Notes: generated by a model from the sequence alone, not told the origin. DNA of 32,725 nt from an uncultured Clostridia bacterium (GCA_947589355.1 CANPZC010000023.1:1-32725), one strand, 5' to 3'. Positions 7,427-16,140 are shown, counted from the stretch's first letter. A program made the numbers and translations.

Positions 7427-8911
7427 ATGCATAATGCAAAGAAAATTCTTGCCTGCGCTATGGCAGTGCTTTTGTGTGCAGGCGTTGTCGGCTGCGGAAA
7501 TTCATCAAGCTCAAGCAGTTCGCACGTTGACCAGATACAGGTCACTCTTCCCGATAGTGTAGACCCTACCGACGAGAGCGCTCTTACCGTTTCTGACATA
7601 CCCGAGGGCGAACCTACAGAGCTTGACTGGCTGTCTTACTGGGATATAAACCCCGAGAAGGGCAATCCCGAAAAAAGATCAGAGCTCCAGCTGTTTGAAC
7701 AGAAGGGCGGTTCTATACATTATTCAAGAGTTTCATCGACTTCAAAATATGAAAAGCTCGCGAGCCGTCTTATGTCGAACGACCCCCCCGATATGTGGTG
7801 GTATGAGCAGGCTATGGACTTCCCCGCAAACTGTCTGCAAAATATGTTCCAGCCTGTTGACGATATAGTTGATTTCGATACTCCGCTGTGGAGCGATGTT
7901 AAGGACAAGGCTGAAGAATATACCATTGACGGCAACCACTTTGTTGCACCTATCAAGTTCAACTTCCAGGGCATACTTACATATGACAGAGACAGGATAG
8001 ACGAGCTCGGCGTTGACGACCCGTATGAATTGTACCTCAACGATGAATGGGACTGGAACGCTCTTGAAGAGATATGCAGAGACTGGGTAGATACCTCTAC
8101 CGATGATGAGCCGAGAATAGGTCTCAACGGCTGGTTCCACAACTTTATATTCGCCTCCACCGGTGAAACGGTAATCATGCGTGATGATGCAACAGGTCAG
8201 TATGTAAACAACATAGACAGCGCAAACCTTGAAAGAGCCGCCACATGGCTTTACAATATGTCCAAGGATGGTCTTATAGACAACGTATGGATAGAGGGCG
8301 CGCAGAACGCTTTCAATGAAGGCTATCTGTTCTACTCAATGGGCCCGTGGGCATCTATTGACTCTCACACACCGGGCGACGGTGCAAACTGGGCTAACGT
8401 TCCTATCCCTCGCGACCCCAACTCCGACAAGCTGTATGCTAAACTCGATACCGTTGCTTATATGTGGATAAAGGGCTCTCAGAAGTCTGCCGCTATGAAG
8501 ACATGGCTGGAGTGCGCTAAGATAGTTGCCACCGACCCGGCTATAATAGAGCAGGATAAACAGAAGTTCTTTGTAAACAACCCCAACTGGACTGACGAGA
8601 TGTACGAGCTTGCTTACAATCCTATGGCTAACGACAAGATAACCGTTATAACCGACCCCGGATACGGTATATCCACGCTGCTGTCCGATCAGGATTCCGC
8701 AACGAACGACTCCAAGGAAGCCGTTATACAGCTGGTATATTCTTCTGTCAGCAAGACCGACGAAGCAGGCGCTCAGCTTACATGGGCTGTTGTAAGAGAT
8801 ATGTACAACAACACGATAAATTCCGAGCTTGCTATATTCAACGACAAACTTGCAAACTACTCGCTCGGCGGCACTTATGCTCCCGAAGAGGGTACCTCGG
8901 CTGCCGAATAA
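7427..8911 (+). CDS. Extracellular solute-binding lipoprotein (sugar ABC transporter type)
   Basis: The product is 494 residues. I choose ATG 7427, not the in-frame ATG 7409, because AAAGGTGG at 7412-7419 then becomes the ribosome site and the signal peptide starts directly: Lys5-Lys6, a hydrophobic core, then a lipobox ending at Cys23 (VVGC). A Ser-rich linker follows. The mature part resembles family 1 (sugar-type) binding proteins: KYEKLASRLMSNDPPDMWW near 104-122, a hinge segment, and NEGYLFYSMGPWA in the second lobe. Such proteins deliver a sugar or oligosaccharide to two MalF/MalG-type permeases. None is nearby: the gene has its own promoter and terminator and the next genes are unrelated, so it is an orphan. 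Substrate unknown. Confidence 0.88.
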   Translation: MHNAKKILACAMAVLLCAGVVGCGNSSSSSSSHVDQIQVTLPDSVDPTDESALTVSDIPEGEPTELDWLSYWDINPEKGNPEKRSELQLFEQKGGSIHYSRVSSTSKYEKLASRLMSNDPPDMWWYEQAMDFPANCLQNMFQPVDDIVDFDTPLWSDVKDKAEEYTIDGNHFVAPIKFNFQGILTYDRDRIDELGVDDPYELYLNDEWDWNALEEICRDWVDTSTDDEPRIGLNGWFHNFIFASTGETVIMRDDATGQYVNNIDSANLERAATWLYNMSKDGLIDNVWIEGAQNAFNEGYLFYSMGPWASIDSHTPGDGANWANVPIPRDPNSDKLYAKLDTVAYMWIKGSQKSAAMKTWLECAKIVATDPAIIEQDKQKFFVNNPNWTDEMYELAYNPMANDKITVITDPGYGISTLLSDQDSATNDSKEAVIQLVYSSVSKTDEAGAQLTWAVVRDMYNNTINSELAIFNDKLANYSLGGTYAPEEGTSAAE

Positions 8912-8926
8912 CAGCATATAAATTTT

Positions 8927-8959
8927 ATCACCGATGTGTAAAAGCATCGGTGATTTTTT
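8927..8959 (+). terminator. Intrinsic terminator between convergent genes
   Basis: A perfect 10-bp stem ATCACCGATG/CATCGGTGAT (8927-8936, 8945-8954) is followed by T to 8959. The final T bases overlap the stop codon of the convergent DUF4363 gene. On the minus strand the tail is less T-rich, but it may still serve that gene. Confidence 0.9.
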
Positions 8960-9329
8960 ATCTGTTCGGCAAAAGGGGCATATTGCTGCGGTATATCCTG
9001 TCAACGCCGCCGCGTATCACTTCACATTCCGAGAAGAACTCGTCGTTGTCTTTTCTGTAAAGATATTCAATGCGCGCTACCGCATCACCAATGCCGCTGA
9101 CCGTCTCGGCGCTTTCAAAAAATGCCGCGGTAGAAGCCATGCTCTCCCAGTATGAGCATAGTTCTTCGATAGCTTTTTCGGTATCCGGCGAGCGCGTTTC
9201 GGCAAGCGACTGCGCTTTGTCAATAAGTTCGTTCATGCGTTTGCTGCACGCGCCGAGATAGACAGACCACCCCACGCCGAATATGAATATCACCGCCAGT
9301 ATGCCGCAGCACAGCCATACTCTTTTCAT
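8958..9329 (-). CDS. DUF4363-like membrane-anchored protein
   Basis: A 123-residue protein with one N-terminal membrane anchor (about residues 5-26) and an outer, mainly helical domain containing EKAIEELCSYWESM and a YRKDNDEFFSECEVI segment. The pattern and the position directly behind a DUF421 gene fit DUF4363, a short clostridial family often found with DUF421. Its function is not established. The gap to the upstream gene is only 4 bp, so the two are translated from one message. Confidence 0.65.
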   Translation of the reverse strand: MKRVWLCCGILAVIFIFGVGWSVYLGACSKRMNELIDKAQSLAETRSPDTEKAIEELCSYWESMASTAAFFESAETVSGIGDAVARIEYLYRKDNDEFFSECEVIRGGVDRIYRSNMPLLPNR

Positions 9330-9333
9330 GTTA

Positions 9334-9999
9334 CTACCCCTTTTCTTTTTCGATTATCTTGTAACTTCCGTCTGAACTCGCCGTCATGAGGAACACCTCG
9401 TGCGGCGATATTTTTTTATCTTTGAGAATGTTTTTCAGCCATTCTTCCGAAAGTTTAAGATATGACAGTGATCGTTTCACAACATCGCCGTCATCTATCA
9501 CCACCTGCGGAGGGTCGCCCGAGGGCTGCGGTTTTTCACCGTTTACAGGCTGTTTTGCAGATTTTAAATACGCGCTTACCGCCCCGGTAGTTTCTATCAC
9601 CGCATACTGTACCTCAGATATGTCAAATATCCCCTGCGAGCGCAAAGCCTCCAGCACATCGTCGGCTGTATAGCGCAGTTCACTGAGCTGTTTTTGATCA
9701 AGCACACCGTCTGATATGATTATCTTCGGGCTGCCGGATACCATTCTTCTCAGTTTGCGCGATTTAAGCGTTGCCGCCGACATCAGAACGTCAAGGCACA
9801 CAAGCGTTAATATCGGCACAATGCCAAGCAGCATAGGCGTGCCGGGGTCTTCAATAGGCAAAGTTGCAATGTTTGAAATTAAAATGGTTATAACAAACTC
9901 AGAGGGCTGTAATTCTCCCAACTGCCGCTTGCCCATAAGGCGTATCGCGAACACCACAAGCACATACAAAAGCACTGCCCTTAAAAATACGATAAGCAA
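9334..9999 (-). CDS. DUF421 (YetF/YcaP-like) membrane protein
   Basis: This 221-residue protein starts at TTG 9999, with AAAGGAG upstream. It has about three N-terminal membrane segments, including the family signature MGKRQLGELQPSEFVI near 23-38, then ISNIATLPIEDP. The cytoplasmic C-terminal part has the paired small domains of DUF421: GSPKIIISDGVLDQKQLSELRYT, DVLEALRSQGIFDISEVQYAVIET and a final segment near SEEWLKNILKDK. The biochemical role is unknown, but a DUF421 protein (2Duf) in the mobile spoVA operon of Bacillus affects spore heat resistance, so spore-membrane work is plausible here, especially next to gerABC. It forms an operon with the DUF4363-like gene. Confidence 0.88.
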   Translation of the reverse strand: MLIVFLRAVLLYVLVVFAIRLMGKRQLGELQPSEFVITILISNIATLPIEDPGTPMLLGIVPILTLVCLDVLMSAATLKSRKLRRMVSGSPKIIISDGVLDQKQLSELRYTADDVLEALRSQGIFDISEVQYAVIETTGAVSAYLKSAKQPVNGEKPQPSGDPPQVVIDDGDVVKRSLSYLKLSEEWLKNILKDKKISPHEVFLMTASSDGSYKIIEKEKG

Positions 10000-10047
10000 T
10001 TAAAACGCTCCTTTCAGATCACTAGTATTTTTCCGCGAATGGTGCAA

Positions 10048-10076
10048 ATAATACATTATATAGAAAATACGGTCAA
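10048..10076 (-). promoter_or_regulatory. Promoter of the DUF421-DUF4363 operon; its spacer carries a sigma-G-like -10 on the other strand
   Basis: On the minus strand TTGACC (10076-10071), 17 bp, TATTAT (10053-10048). On the plus strand the spacer reads CATTATA (10054-10060), which matches the -10 pattern of forespore sigma-G promoters and points toward gerA. No convincing sigma-G -35 element is found at the expected distance (the nearest, GAATG at 10037-10041, is only 12 bp away), so that second call is weak. Confidence 0.55.
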
Positions 10077-10100
10077 CACAAAAAAGAAAGGAAAATAATT

Positions 10101-11600
10101 ATGCCTTGCTTTCCCGACTATTCAAATTATGAAAATATAAAAATAGCTTCTTCTCTTGAAAAAGCGCTGCTGGATCTTCGCTCTATAATGGGCGGAACTA
10201 TGGATCTTAATATTATGGAGGTGCTTGTGAGCGGTCACAAGTGCGCGGTGGTGTCTATAGAGAACATGACATCTACCGACATAATGACCGAGCTTTTGTT
10301 TCAGCCGCTGACTTCTTTGCAGCTTGGCGAAAACTCAAAGCCGCAGGATATTGCCGACTGGCTTACAAAATACAGCCTGCTTTCCTCAGAGCGGCACACC
10401 TGCTATGACTACGGCGAAGCTGTAACGCAGCTGTTTTCGGGCTTTGCGCTTGTTTTGGTGAACGGTCTTGCGAGCGGCTATCTGTTCGGCATACAGGGAT
10501 TTGACAAACGCTCGATAGATGAACCAACGAGCGATCTTAACGTCTTGGGCGGCAGAGACGGCTTTATAGAAGTTTTGCGTACAAATGTATCTCTTGTAAG
10601 GCGGCGGCTAAAGACCCCCTGCCTGCGCTTTGAGCTTTCAAAAATAGGTACAAAAAGCAAGACCGACATTTGCATTGTTTATATGGCTGACCGCTGCTCT
10701 TCGGAACTTGTTGACTCGGTGCGGCAGAGGATAAGCTCGATAAAGCTGGAAACGGTGCTGAGCAGCGGCTATGTAATGCCATACCTTATGAAAAGCAGCA
10801 AGAGCATTTTTACCGATGTGCAGACCACCGACAGACCCGATGCATTCGCTGCAAAACTGTGCGAGGGAAAGGTAGGCATCATTATAGACGGCACGCCTTT
10901 TACGCTGCTAGTGCCGACATTTTTTATAGAAAACTTCAACACCGTTGACGACTATGCCAACCGCCCCTACTATGCAACTTATATACGCTGCATAAAGTAT
11001 ATCGCTTTTATACTGGCGGTGCTGCTGCCGGGCGTTTATGTTGCGCTGGCAACTTTTCATTCGGAAACTTTTTCATACAAGCTGCTTTTAAGCCTTGTCA
11101 TTTCGGAGGAATCAACGCCATATCCGCTGGTATTTGACGTTGTTATAATAACGCTTATGTATGAGATACTGCGCGAAGCAGGAATACGTTTGCCGAAAAC
11201 GGTGGGCGGCGCGGTATCTATCGTGGGCGGTCTGATAATAGGCGATGCAGCCGTGAACAGCGGACTTATTTCCGCTCCTATCCTTATAATACTGGGTCTT
11301 ACGGCAACTTCATCATTCGTTATACCAAACCTCAATCAGCAGACGTCTGTACTTCGCATGATAATGATAATAGCAGGCGGCGTGGCAGGTCTTTACGGAA
11401 TAACGCTGGTATCTGCCGCAGTGCTTGCAAACGCCTGTGCGCTTTCTGACAACGGCATACCTTATACCGCGCCCGTAACGCCGTTTTTCAAGTCGGGCTT
11501 TAAAGATGTACTCATGAGAGCAGGTTTCAAAAGGCTTGAAAAAACGCAGACTTTGGTAAGCGATTTCAAGGCAGGCGAAAACAATACCGAGGAGGCATAA
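10101..11600 (+). CDS. gerAA: Spore germinant receptor subunit A (GerA family)
   Basis: GerA proteins form the ABC-type germinant receptor in the inner membrane of spores; together with subunits B and C they sense nutrients. The 499-residue length fits. The N-terminal soluble part (1-290) contains family features such as MGGTMDLNIMEVLVSG near 30-45 and GFDKRSIDEPTSDLNVLGGRDGF near 133-155, the latter resembling the conserved P...E...RGPREGF motif of GerAA. The C-terminal half has about five membrane segments with LPGVYVALATFH, EILREAGIRLPKTVGGAVSIVGGL and GLTATSSFVIPN. The start ATG at 10101 has AAAGGAAAA upstream. It is the first gene of gerA-B-C, 2 bp before gerB. Which germinant it recognises cannot be read from sequence. 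Confidence 0.95.
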   Translation: MPCFPDYSNYENIKIASSLEKALLDLRSIMGGTMDLNIMEVLVSGHKCAVVSIENMTSTDIMTELLFQPLTSLQLGENSKPQDIADWLTKYSLLSSERHTCYDYGEAVTQLFSGFALVLVNGLASGYLFGIQGFDKRSIDEPTSDLNVLGGRDGFIEVLRTNVSLVRRRLKTPCLRFELSKIGTKSKTDICIVYMADRCSSELVDSVRQRISSIKLETVLSSGYVMPYLMKSSKSIFTDVQTTDRPDAFAAKLCEGKVGIIIDGTPFTLLVPTFFIENFNTVDDYANRPYYATYIRCIKYIAFILAVLLPGVYVALATFHSETFSYKLLLSLVISEESTPYPLVFDVVIITLMYEILREAGIRLPKTVGGAVSIVGGLIIGDAAVNSGLISAPILIILGLTATSSFVIPNLNQQTSVLRMIMIIAGGVAGLYGITLVSAAVLANACALSDNGIPYTAPVTPFFKSGFKDVLMRAGFKRLEKTQTLVSDFKAGENNTEEA

Positions 11601-11602
11601 AA

Positions 11603-12682
11603 ATGAAAAAAACGCACGCTATATCTGCATCACAGCTTATATGCCTTTTGCTTGTGGGCAGGCTGTTTATAATGATGACATACTCTCCGGCAGGCGGTGA
11701 CAACACGCTCATTACCATTTTAGGTGGTCTTATAACCAACGCGGCGCTGGCTGTTGTGATGATATTCCCGCTGCTTTTGCTGAAAAAATTTCCCGATAAA
11801 AACGCCGTGCAGCTGGGATACTGCGCCGCAAAGCCGGTAGGGATAATGCTTACGGTCATATATACCGCATTTTTAGCATGGGTAGCAGTAAAGACCATGT
11901 GCGATTTTTCGCAGTTTATAACGTTCGCGTTTCCGATATTTACAGCTAAAAGAGTTATAGTAGTATTCATGGCTGCAACGGCACTTTATATCTCAACACT
12001 GGGTATAGAGCCTATTGCGCGCAGCGCCGCAGTAGTTACAGGGCTTTTTGTAGTTATGCTGATAACGGTGCTTCTCGGCACAAGCGGAGAGATAGACATT
12101 CACAACCTTAACATCTCTATAGAAGACCCTCTGGGAGGTATAATAAAAAGCTCTCTCGGCTCGTTTGCAAGAAATTCGGAGCTTATTCTAGCCTGCCTGC
12201 TTTTGCCAAAACTGCGTTCAAAGCAGCGCGGCGCGGTTTACGGCTACATTACCATTAAATATATAGTGGTGGGGTCTATAGCCTTTTTATGCTCTGCAAT
12301 ACTGGGCGATTTCGCATATTCCTCTCCCCTGCCGTTTTTTCATTTAAGCTCGTATTCAAACACATCTGTAATAGCGCGCTTTGATTCGCTGTTTCTGATA
12401 CTGTGGACATTCTGCGCCGTTACGAAGCTTTCACTTTGTATATACCTTGCAGGCGAGTGTATAAAATGCGTATCGCCGAAGATAAAACCGTTTTATGCTA
12501 CTTTGCCGGTAACTGCCGCCGCGCTGATATGCTCTGTATTTATAATAATGTATTACGATATTACAAAGGCTGAAAACGTGTATATATGGTCTGCGGTAAT
12601 AATAATTCTGGCTGCCCTGATACCGGCGCTGCTGCTTATTTTGCCGAAAGAAAAGCGCAGCAGAAAGGAGAAATCAATATGA
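11603..12682 (+). CDS. gerAB: Spore germinant receptor subunit B (GerB family permease)
   Basis: GerB proteins are members of the amino acid/polyamine/organocation transporter fold and carry the germinant-binding site. This 359-residue protein has about ten hydrophobic segments spread over its whole length, opens with the usual short start KKTHAISASQLICLLLVGRLF, and ends with a basic tail. ATG 11603 lies 2 bp after the gerA stop, with GAGGAGG behind it (11588-11594 region). Its TGA stop overlaps the ATG of gerC (ATGA, 12679-12682), so coupled translation is likely. Confidence 0.93.
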   Translation: MKKTHAISASQLICLLLVGRLFIMMTYSPAGGDNTLITILGGLITNAALAVVMIFPLLLLKKFPDKNAVQLGYCAAKPVGIMLTVIYTAFLAWVAVKTMCDFSQFITFAFPIFTAKRVIVVFMAATALYISTLGIEPIARSAAVVTGLFVVMLITVLLGTSGEIDIHNLNISIEDPLGGIIKSSLGSFARNSELILACLLLPKLRSKQRGAVYGYITIKYIVVGSIAFLCSAILGDFAYSSPLPFFHLSSYSNTSVIARFDSLFLILWTFCAVTKLSLCIYLAGECIKCVSPKIKPFYATLPVTAAALICSVFIIMYYDITKAENVYIWSAVIIILAALIPALLLILPKEKRSRKEKSI

Positions 12683-13800
12683 GTATGCAAATGAAACGTT
12701 TGCTTATAGTGCTTTTGGCTGCAATTGCAGCTTTTGCAATGTGTTCCTGCTCTTCGATAGTCGAGCTGGAAAAGCAGGCTATAATCTCGGCGGTAGGTAT
12801 TGACAAAGGCGAGAGCAAAAAGTTCAAGGTCAGCGCGCAGGTGTTTCAGTCGATGGGTGCAGGTTCTTCAACGCCCGTTGACAGCAGCCAGACCAACACT
12901 ATTATAGTTTCCGCAGAGGGCGACACGATAGCGCAGTGCATGAACGATATATCATACACTTTGGGCAGGGATATAAACATCGGGCACAGCAAGTTTATCG
13001 TAATAGGCAAAGATGCGCTCAGCATACCATTCTCTGAAAGCCTCGATTACTTTCTGCGCAGTGAGCAGACATACCTTGGTGTGCCTATTATAAGCAGCAA
13101 GACCACCGCGCGCGATATTCTTGACGTTAAGCTGAAAAACGAGGTGGAAACAGCCATTGCAGTTGAGAACATCATACGCACGGCTGTTGAAAACGGCAAC
13201 GCGCTGGAAACAGACCTTTTGAGTATAGCAAATTCAGTTACCGCCGCCCTGCCGATAGTTGAAGCACAAAAGCCCCCCAAAAAAGACGACAAGGAAAAGC
13301 AGGGAAACTCCGAAGAAGAAGATACCAAGCTGGTATTCAGCGGAACACAGATAGTTCACGACGGAAAGATAGTATACACCGCTACGGCAGAAGAAACTAT
13401 GGCTTTCTGCTGGCTGGAGGGAAAGCTTGACAAGGCGCAGCTATGCCTTGCGCAGGGCCCACAGCATCTCAACGTGAACGTTACGCTGATACGCCGCTCG
13501 TCTACAATTCGCAAGATAAACGGCGAGTATGTCATGATATACAAGATACGCGCTAAAGTAAAGCTTCTTGACAGCTTTAAGCCTATCTCAAACGGCTGCG
13601 AGATATGCATGGCGACAAAACAGCAGCTGGAAGAGATGTGCTCAGAAGCGTTTGCAAAGCTTACCCTATTCCCGAACGGAGACTTTATAGGCGTTGAAAA
13701 GATAGCAAAGAGCGTTTACCCCGTTGCCGCTCTGCATGATGATGATATATTTGAAAACTGCGGCATTTCTGTAGAGGTAGAATGTGCCGCCGACAAATAG
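12679..13800 (+). CDS. gerAC: Spore germinant receptor subunit C (GerC family lipoprotein)
   Basis: Subunit C is the lipoprotein part of the Ger receptor. I use ATG 12679, which overlaps the gerB stop and has AAAGGAG at 12664-12670, rather than a longer frame that would run into gerB; this gives 373 residues. The N-terminus has a signal peptide ending in a lipobox around Cys22/Cys24 (MCSC). Then come the GerC hallmarks: SIVELEKQAIISAVGIDKG, INIGHSKFIVIG, a FLRSEQTYLGVPI strand, and the C-terminal domain with AFAKLTLFPNGDFIGVEKI. No terminator is obvious behind it; a promoter for yloU starts about 80 bp later. Confidence 0.94.
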   Translation: MSMQMKRLLIVLLAAIAAFAMCSCSSIVELEKQAIISAVGIDKGESKKFKVSAQVFQSMGAGSSTPVDSSQTNTIIVSAEGDTIAQCMNDISYTLGRDINIGHSKFIVIGKDALSIPFSESLDYFLRSEQTYLGVPIISSKTTARDILDVKLKNEVETAIAVENIIRTAVENGNALETDLLSIANSVTAALPIVEAQKPPKKDDKEKQGNSEEEDTKLVFSGTQIVHDGKIVYTATAEETMAFCWLEGKLDKAQLCLAQGPQHLNVNVTLIRRSSTIRKINGEYVMIYKIRAKVKLLDSFKPISNGCEICMATKQQLEEMCSEAFAKLTLFPNGDFIGVEKIAKSVYPVAALHDDDIFENCGISVEVECAADK

Positions 13801-13849
13801 TTTGTGAGCCGTTTTGGGTAATAAGACCATAAGCGTGGGCGGAATATAA

Positions 13850-13907
13850 GCAATAGTTACAAAAATATTGCTCGGCTATTGCAAACGCAGCCTTTGTGTG
13901 TTATAAT
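13850..13907 (+). promoter_or_regulatory. Promoter of yloU-fakA with an overlapping dyad
   Basis: TTGCAA (13879-13884), 17 bp, TATAAT (13902-13907). The -35 overlaps a dyad: GCAATAG (13850-13856) and CTATTGC (13876-13882) are exact reverse complements, with a third half-site TATTGC at 13866-13871. Confidence 0.75.
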
Positions 13908-13948
13908 TGTTGTATGTAACTTTGACGGAAAGAGAGCGTGGTTCTTTT

Positions 13949-14296
13949 ATGATAAAAATCAACGATCACATAGGCTGCATAGAGCTTTCTTCAAACTATC
14001 TGAAAAAGCTCATAGCAAAGACCGCCGCAAGCTGCTTCGGCGTGGTAGGTCTGAACAGCTGTTCGGCTGTGCAAGGCATACGCTCGCTGCTGGGAAGCGA
14101 ATCTGCCGACAACGGTGTGATGATCCGTCAAAACAGCAACAAGCTGACTATAGACCTGCATATAACGGTATCTTACGGGGTGAACATCGCCGCAATAGTT
14201 GACAGCATCATAAACAAGGTGCGTTTCACTGTTGAGGAGAGCGCCGGTATAGAAGTATCTAAGATAAACGTTTTTGTTGACGCTATGCAGGCGTGA
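13949..14296 (+). CDS. yloU: Asp23/Gls24 family protein (YloU-like)
   Basis: A 115-residue protein starting at ATG 13949 (GGAAAGAGAG upstream). It has the Asp23/Gls24 pattern: IGCIELSSNYLKKLIAKTAASCFGVVGL, then a TIDLHITVSYGVNI strand, then RFTVEESAGIEVSKINVFVDAM at the end. These small cytoplasmic proteins have a poorly known role, linked in some Gram-positives to envelope stress. The gene sits immediately before fakA (18 bp between stop and start), an arrangement that is conserved in Firmicutes as yloU-yloV and supports both calls. The frame could be extended to a TTG at 13907, but that would begin at the last base of the -10 box, so it is rejected. Confidence 0.9.
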   Translation: MIKINDHIGCIELSSNYLKKLIAKTAASCFGVVGLNSCSAVQGIRSLLGSESADNGVMIRQNSNKLTIDLHITVSYGVNIAAIVDSIINKVRFTVEESAGIEVSKINVFVDAMQA

Positions 14297-14313
14297 TTTG
14301 GGAGGATAACATC

Positions 14314-15951
14314 GTGATAGACGGAAAGCTTCTGCGTGACGCGATCATCAGCGGCGCACATTCTATAGCAAACAAGAAAAAATCGGTAGACGAGCTGAAC
14401 GTTTTCCCCGTTCCCGACGGAGATACAGGCACTAATATGTCTATGGCTATCGGCAACACACTTTCGGAGCTGAAAATTATGCATGATGATGTTACCGTAT
14501 CAGAAGTAGCATCGTCTGCCGCTTCGGCGCTGCTGAGGGGGGCAAGAGGAAACTCGGGCGTTATACTTTCGCTTATATTCCGCGGCTTTGCAAAGGGTCT
14601 TGCTGACAAGAAAGAGGCAAACTGCGACGACATAACGCTGGCTTTGGGTCTCGGCGTTGAAAATGCCTACAAAGCGGTCATGAACCCTACAGAGGGTACT
14701 ATTTTAACAGTTGCAAGAATGGGCTATGAAAAGGCAAAGTCATTAAGCGGCATTGTTACAGATGAAGTGCAGCTGTGGGAAGAAATATGCAAGGAATGTA
14801 AAATAGCGCTTGACAACACGCCCAACCAGCTGGCTGCCCTTAAAAAAGCAGGGGTAGTTGATGCAGGCGGTCAGGGACTGCTGATAATATTCGAGGCTAT
14901 GCTGCAAGTATTCAAGGGCGGAGAGATAGTTCAGCCGCTTTCGCAGGACAGCAAAAAAGCCGTTACCGTTGAAACTTTCGCATCTACGGTGGGCGACTTT
15001 GACGAAGTAATAAACTTCACCTACTGCACCGAAATGCTCATCACCAAAGACGAGGGCTGCGACGACACCAGCAAGCTCAGGGCGTATCTTGAAACGATAG
15101 GCGACTGCGTTGTTGTGGTAGACGACGACGAGATAATAAAAGTTCACGTTCACACCAACGACCCCGGCAAGGCTATACAAAAAGGTCTTGAATTTGGCAG
15201 CATAAACCTGCCGAAGATAGAGAACATGAAAATGCAGCACAAGCAGCGCAAGCAGGACGCCAAACAGGAGTTCGTTCCTGCAAACCCCGAGAACGACTAT
15301 GGTTTTGTATCGGTGGCGGCAGGCGCGGGGATAGAGAGTATGTTCCGCGACATAGGCGTTGACTGCATTGTAAGCGGCGGACAGACCATGAACCCCTCTA
15401 CCGACGATATTTACGCAGCTATATGCTCTACCCCGGCAAAGACTGTTTTCGTTATGCCGAATAACAAGAACATCATCATGGCGGCAGAGCAGGCCGCAAA
15501 GCTTGTAAGCGACAGAAAGGTGTGCGTTTTGCAGACGAGAACAATTCCGCAGGGGCTTTCGGCAATGCTGGCATTTGACCCCGGCGCAGACTTTGTTGCC
15601 AACCGCAACGCTATGACTGAGGCTCTTAACAACGTTGCAACGGGGCAGCTCACATTTGCGGCAAGGGATTCGGAATTTGAGGGGCGCGCCATAAAGAAAG
15701 GCGAGATACTCGCTATTGAAAACGGCAAGCTTGCGTTTACAGACAAAGACCTTGCAAAGGCAAGCTACAAGCTCACCAAGCGAATGGTAAAGGGCGACAG
15801 TTCGTTCATTACCGTGATCTACGGCGCGGACGTAAACGAGGATATGGCTCAGGCGCTCGCATCGCAGCTGCAAGGCAAGTACCCCGACATTGAGGTAAAT
15901 GTGGTAAGCGGCGGTCAGCCTGTGTATTATTACATTATTTCGGTAGAATAG
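14314..15951 (+). CDS. fakA: DAK2-domain protein, fatty acid kinase catalytic subunit-like (FakA/YloV)
   Basis: FakA phosphorylates fatty acids held by a FakB (DegV-family) carrier, feeding exogenous or recycled fatty acids into phospholipid synthesis. The product is 545 residues from GTG 14314, with GGAGG at 14301-14305. The frame's earlier GTG at 14293 overlaps the yloU stop and lacks a ribosome site. The N-terminal DAK2 domain shows DELNVFPVPDGDTGTNM near 28-44 (nucleotide/Mg binding), ALLRGARGNSGVILSLIFRG near 72-91 and PTEGTILTVARMGYEKA near 126-142. A middle and a C-terminal domain (ending PVYYYIISVE) complete the usual length. No fakB is in the window. A terminator follows directly. 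Confidence 0.9.
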   Translation: MIDGKLLRDAIISGAHSIANKKKSVDELNVFPVPDGDTGTNMSMAIGNTLSELKIMHDDVTVSEVASSAASALLRGARGNSGVILSLIFRGFAKGLADKKEANCDDITLALGLGVENAYKAVMNPTEGTILTVARMGYEKAKSLSGIVTDEVQLWEEICKECKIALDNTPNQLAALKKAGVVDAGGQGLLIIFEAMLQVFKGGEIVQPLSQDSKKAVTVETFASTVGDFDEVINFTYCTEMLITKDEGCDDTSKLRAYLETIGDCVVVVDDDEIIKVHVHTNDPGKAIQKGLEFGSINLPKIENMKMQHKQRKQDAKQEFVPANPENDYGFVSVAAGAGIESMFRDIGVDCIVSGGQTMNPSTDDIYAAICSTPAKTVFVMPNNKNIIMAAEQAAKLVSDRKVCVLQTRTIPQGLSAMLAFDPGADFVANRNAMTEALNNVATGQLTFAARDSEFEGRAIKKGEILAIENGKLAFTDKDLAKASYKLTKRMVKGDSSFITVIYGADVNEDMAQALASQLQGKYPDIEVNVVSGGQPVYYYIISVE

Positions 15952-15966
15952 ATTTTGAACATATAC

Positions 15967-15997
15967 ACCCTCGAACATAAGTTCGGGGGTTATTTTT
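15967..15997 (+). terminator. Intrinsic terminator of yloU-fakA
   Basis: ACCCTCGAAC (15967-15976), loop ATAA, GTTCGGGGGT (15981-15990; one T-G pair), then TATTTTT. Confidence 0.88.
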
Positions 15998-16074
15998 GTA
16001 TACAAATTATTTTCCTTATTTTGTGTAATTTCTACAAAAAGGGCATATGACTGCAAAATGTTAGTCTTAGATCC

Positions 16075-16103
16075 TTGACTTGTATGATAAAAGGTAGTAT
16101 CAT
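16075..16103 (+). promoter_or_regulatory. Sigma-A-type promoter of the membrane-anchored protein gene at 16141
   Basis: TTGACT (16075-16080), 17 bp, TATCAT (16098-16103). Confidence 0.78.
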
Positions 16104-16140
16104 ATATTCAGGAAAATTTTGTAGAAAGAAGGCAGTAAAT

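Noticed and set aside
8336-9004. 222-codon minus-strand frame overlapping the solute-binding protein and the terminator
   Set aside because: It crosses a perfect terminator hairpin and lies opposite a well-supported lipoprotein gene.
14743-16056. 437-codon open frame on the minus strand opposite fakA
   Set aside because: It is the shadow of fakA: the plus-strand frame has full family motifs, a ribosome site and a promoter, while the minus frame has a composition rich in Cys, His, Tyr and Val typical of antisense translation.
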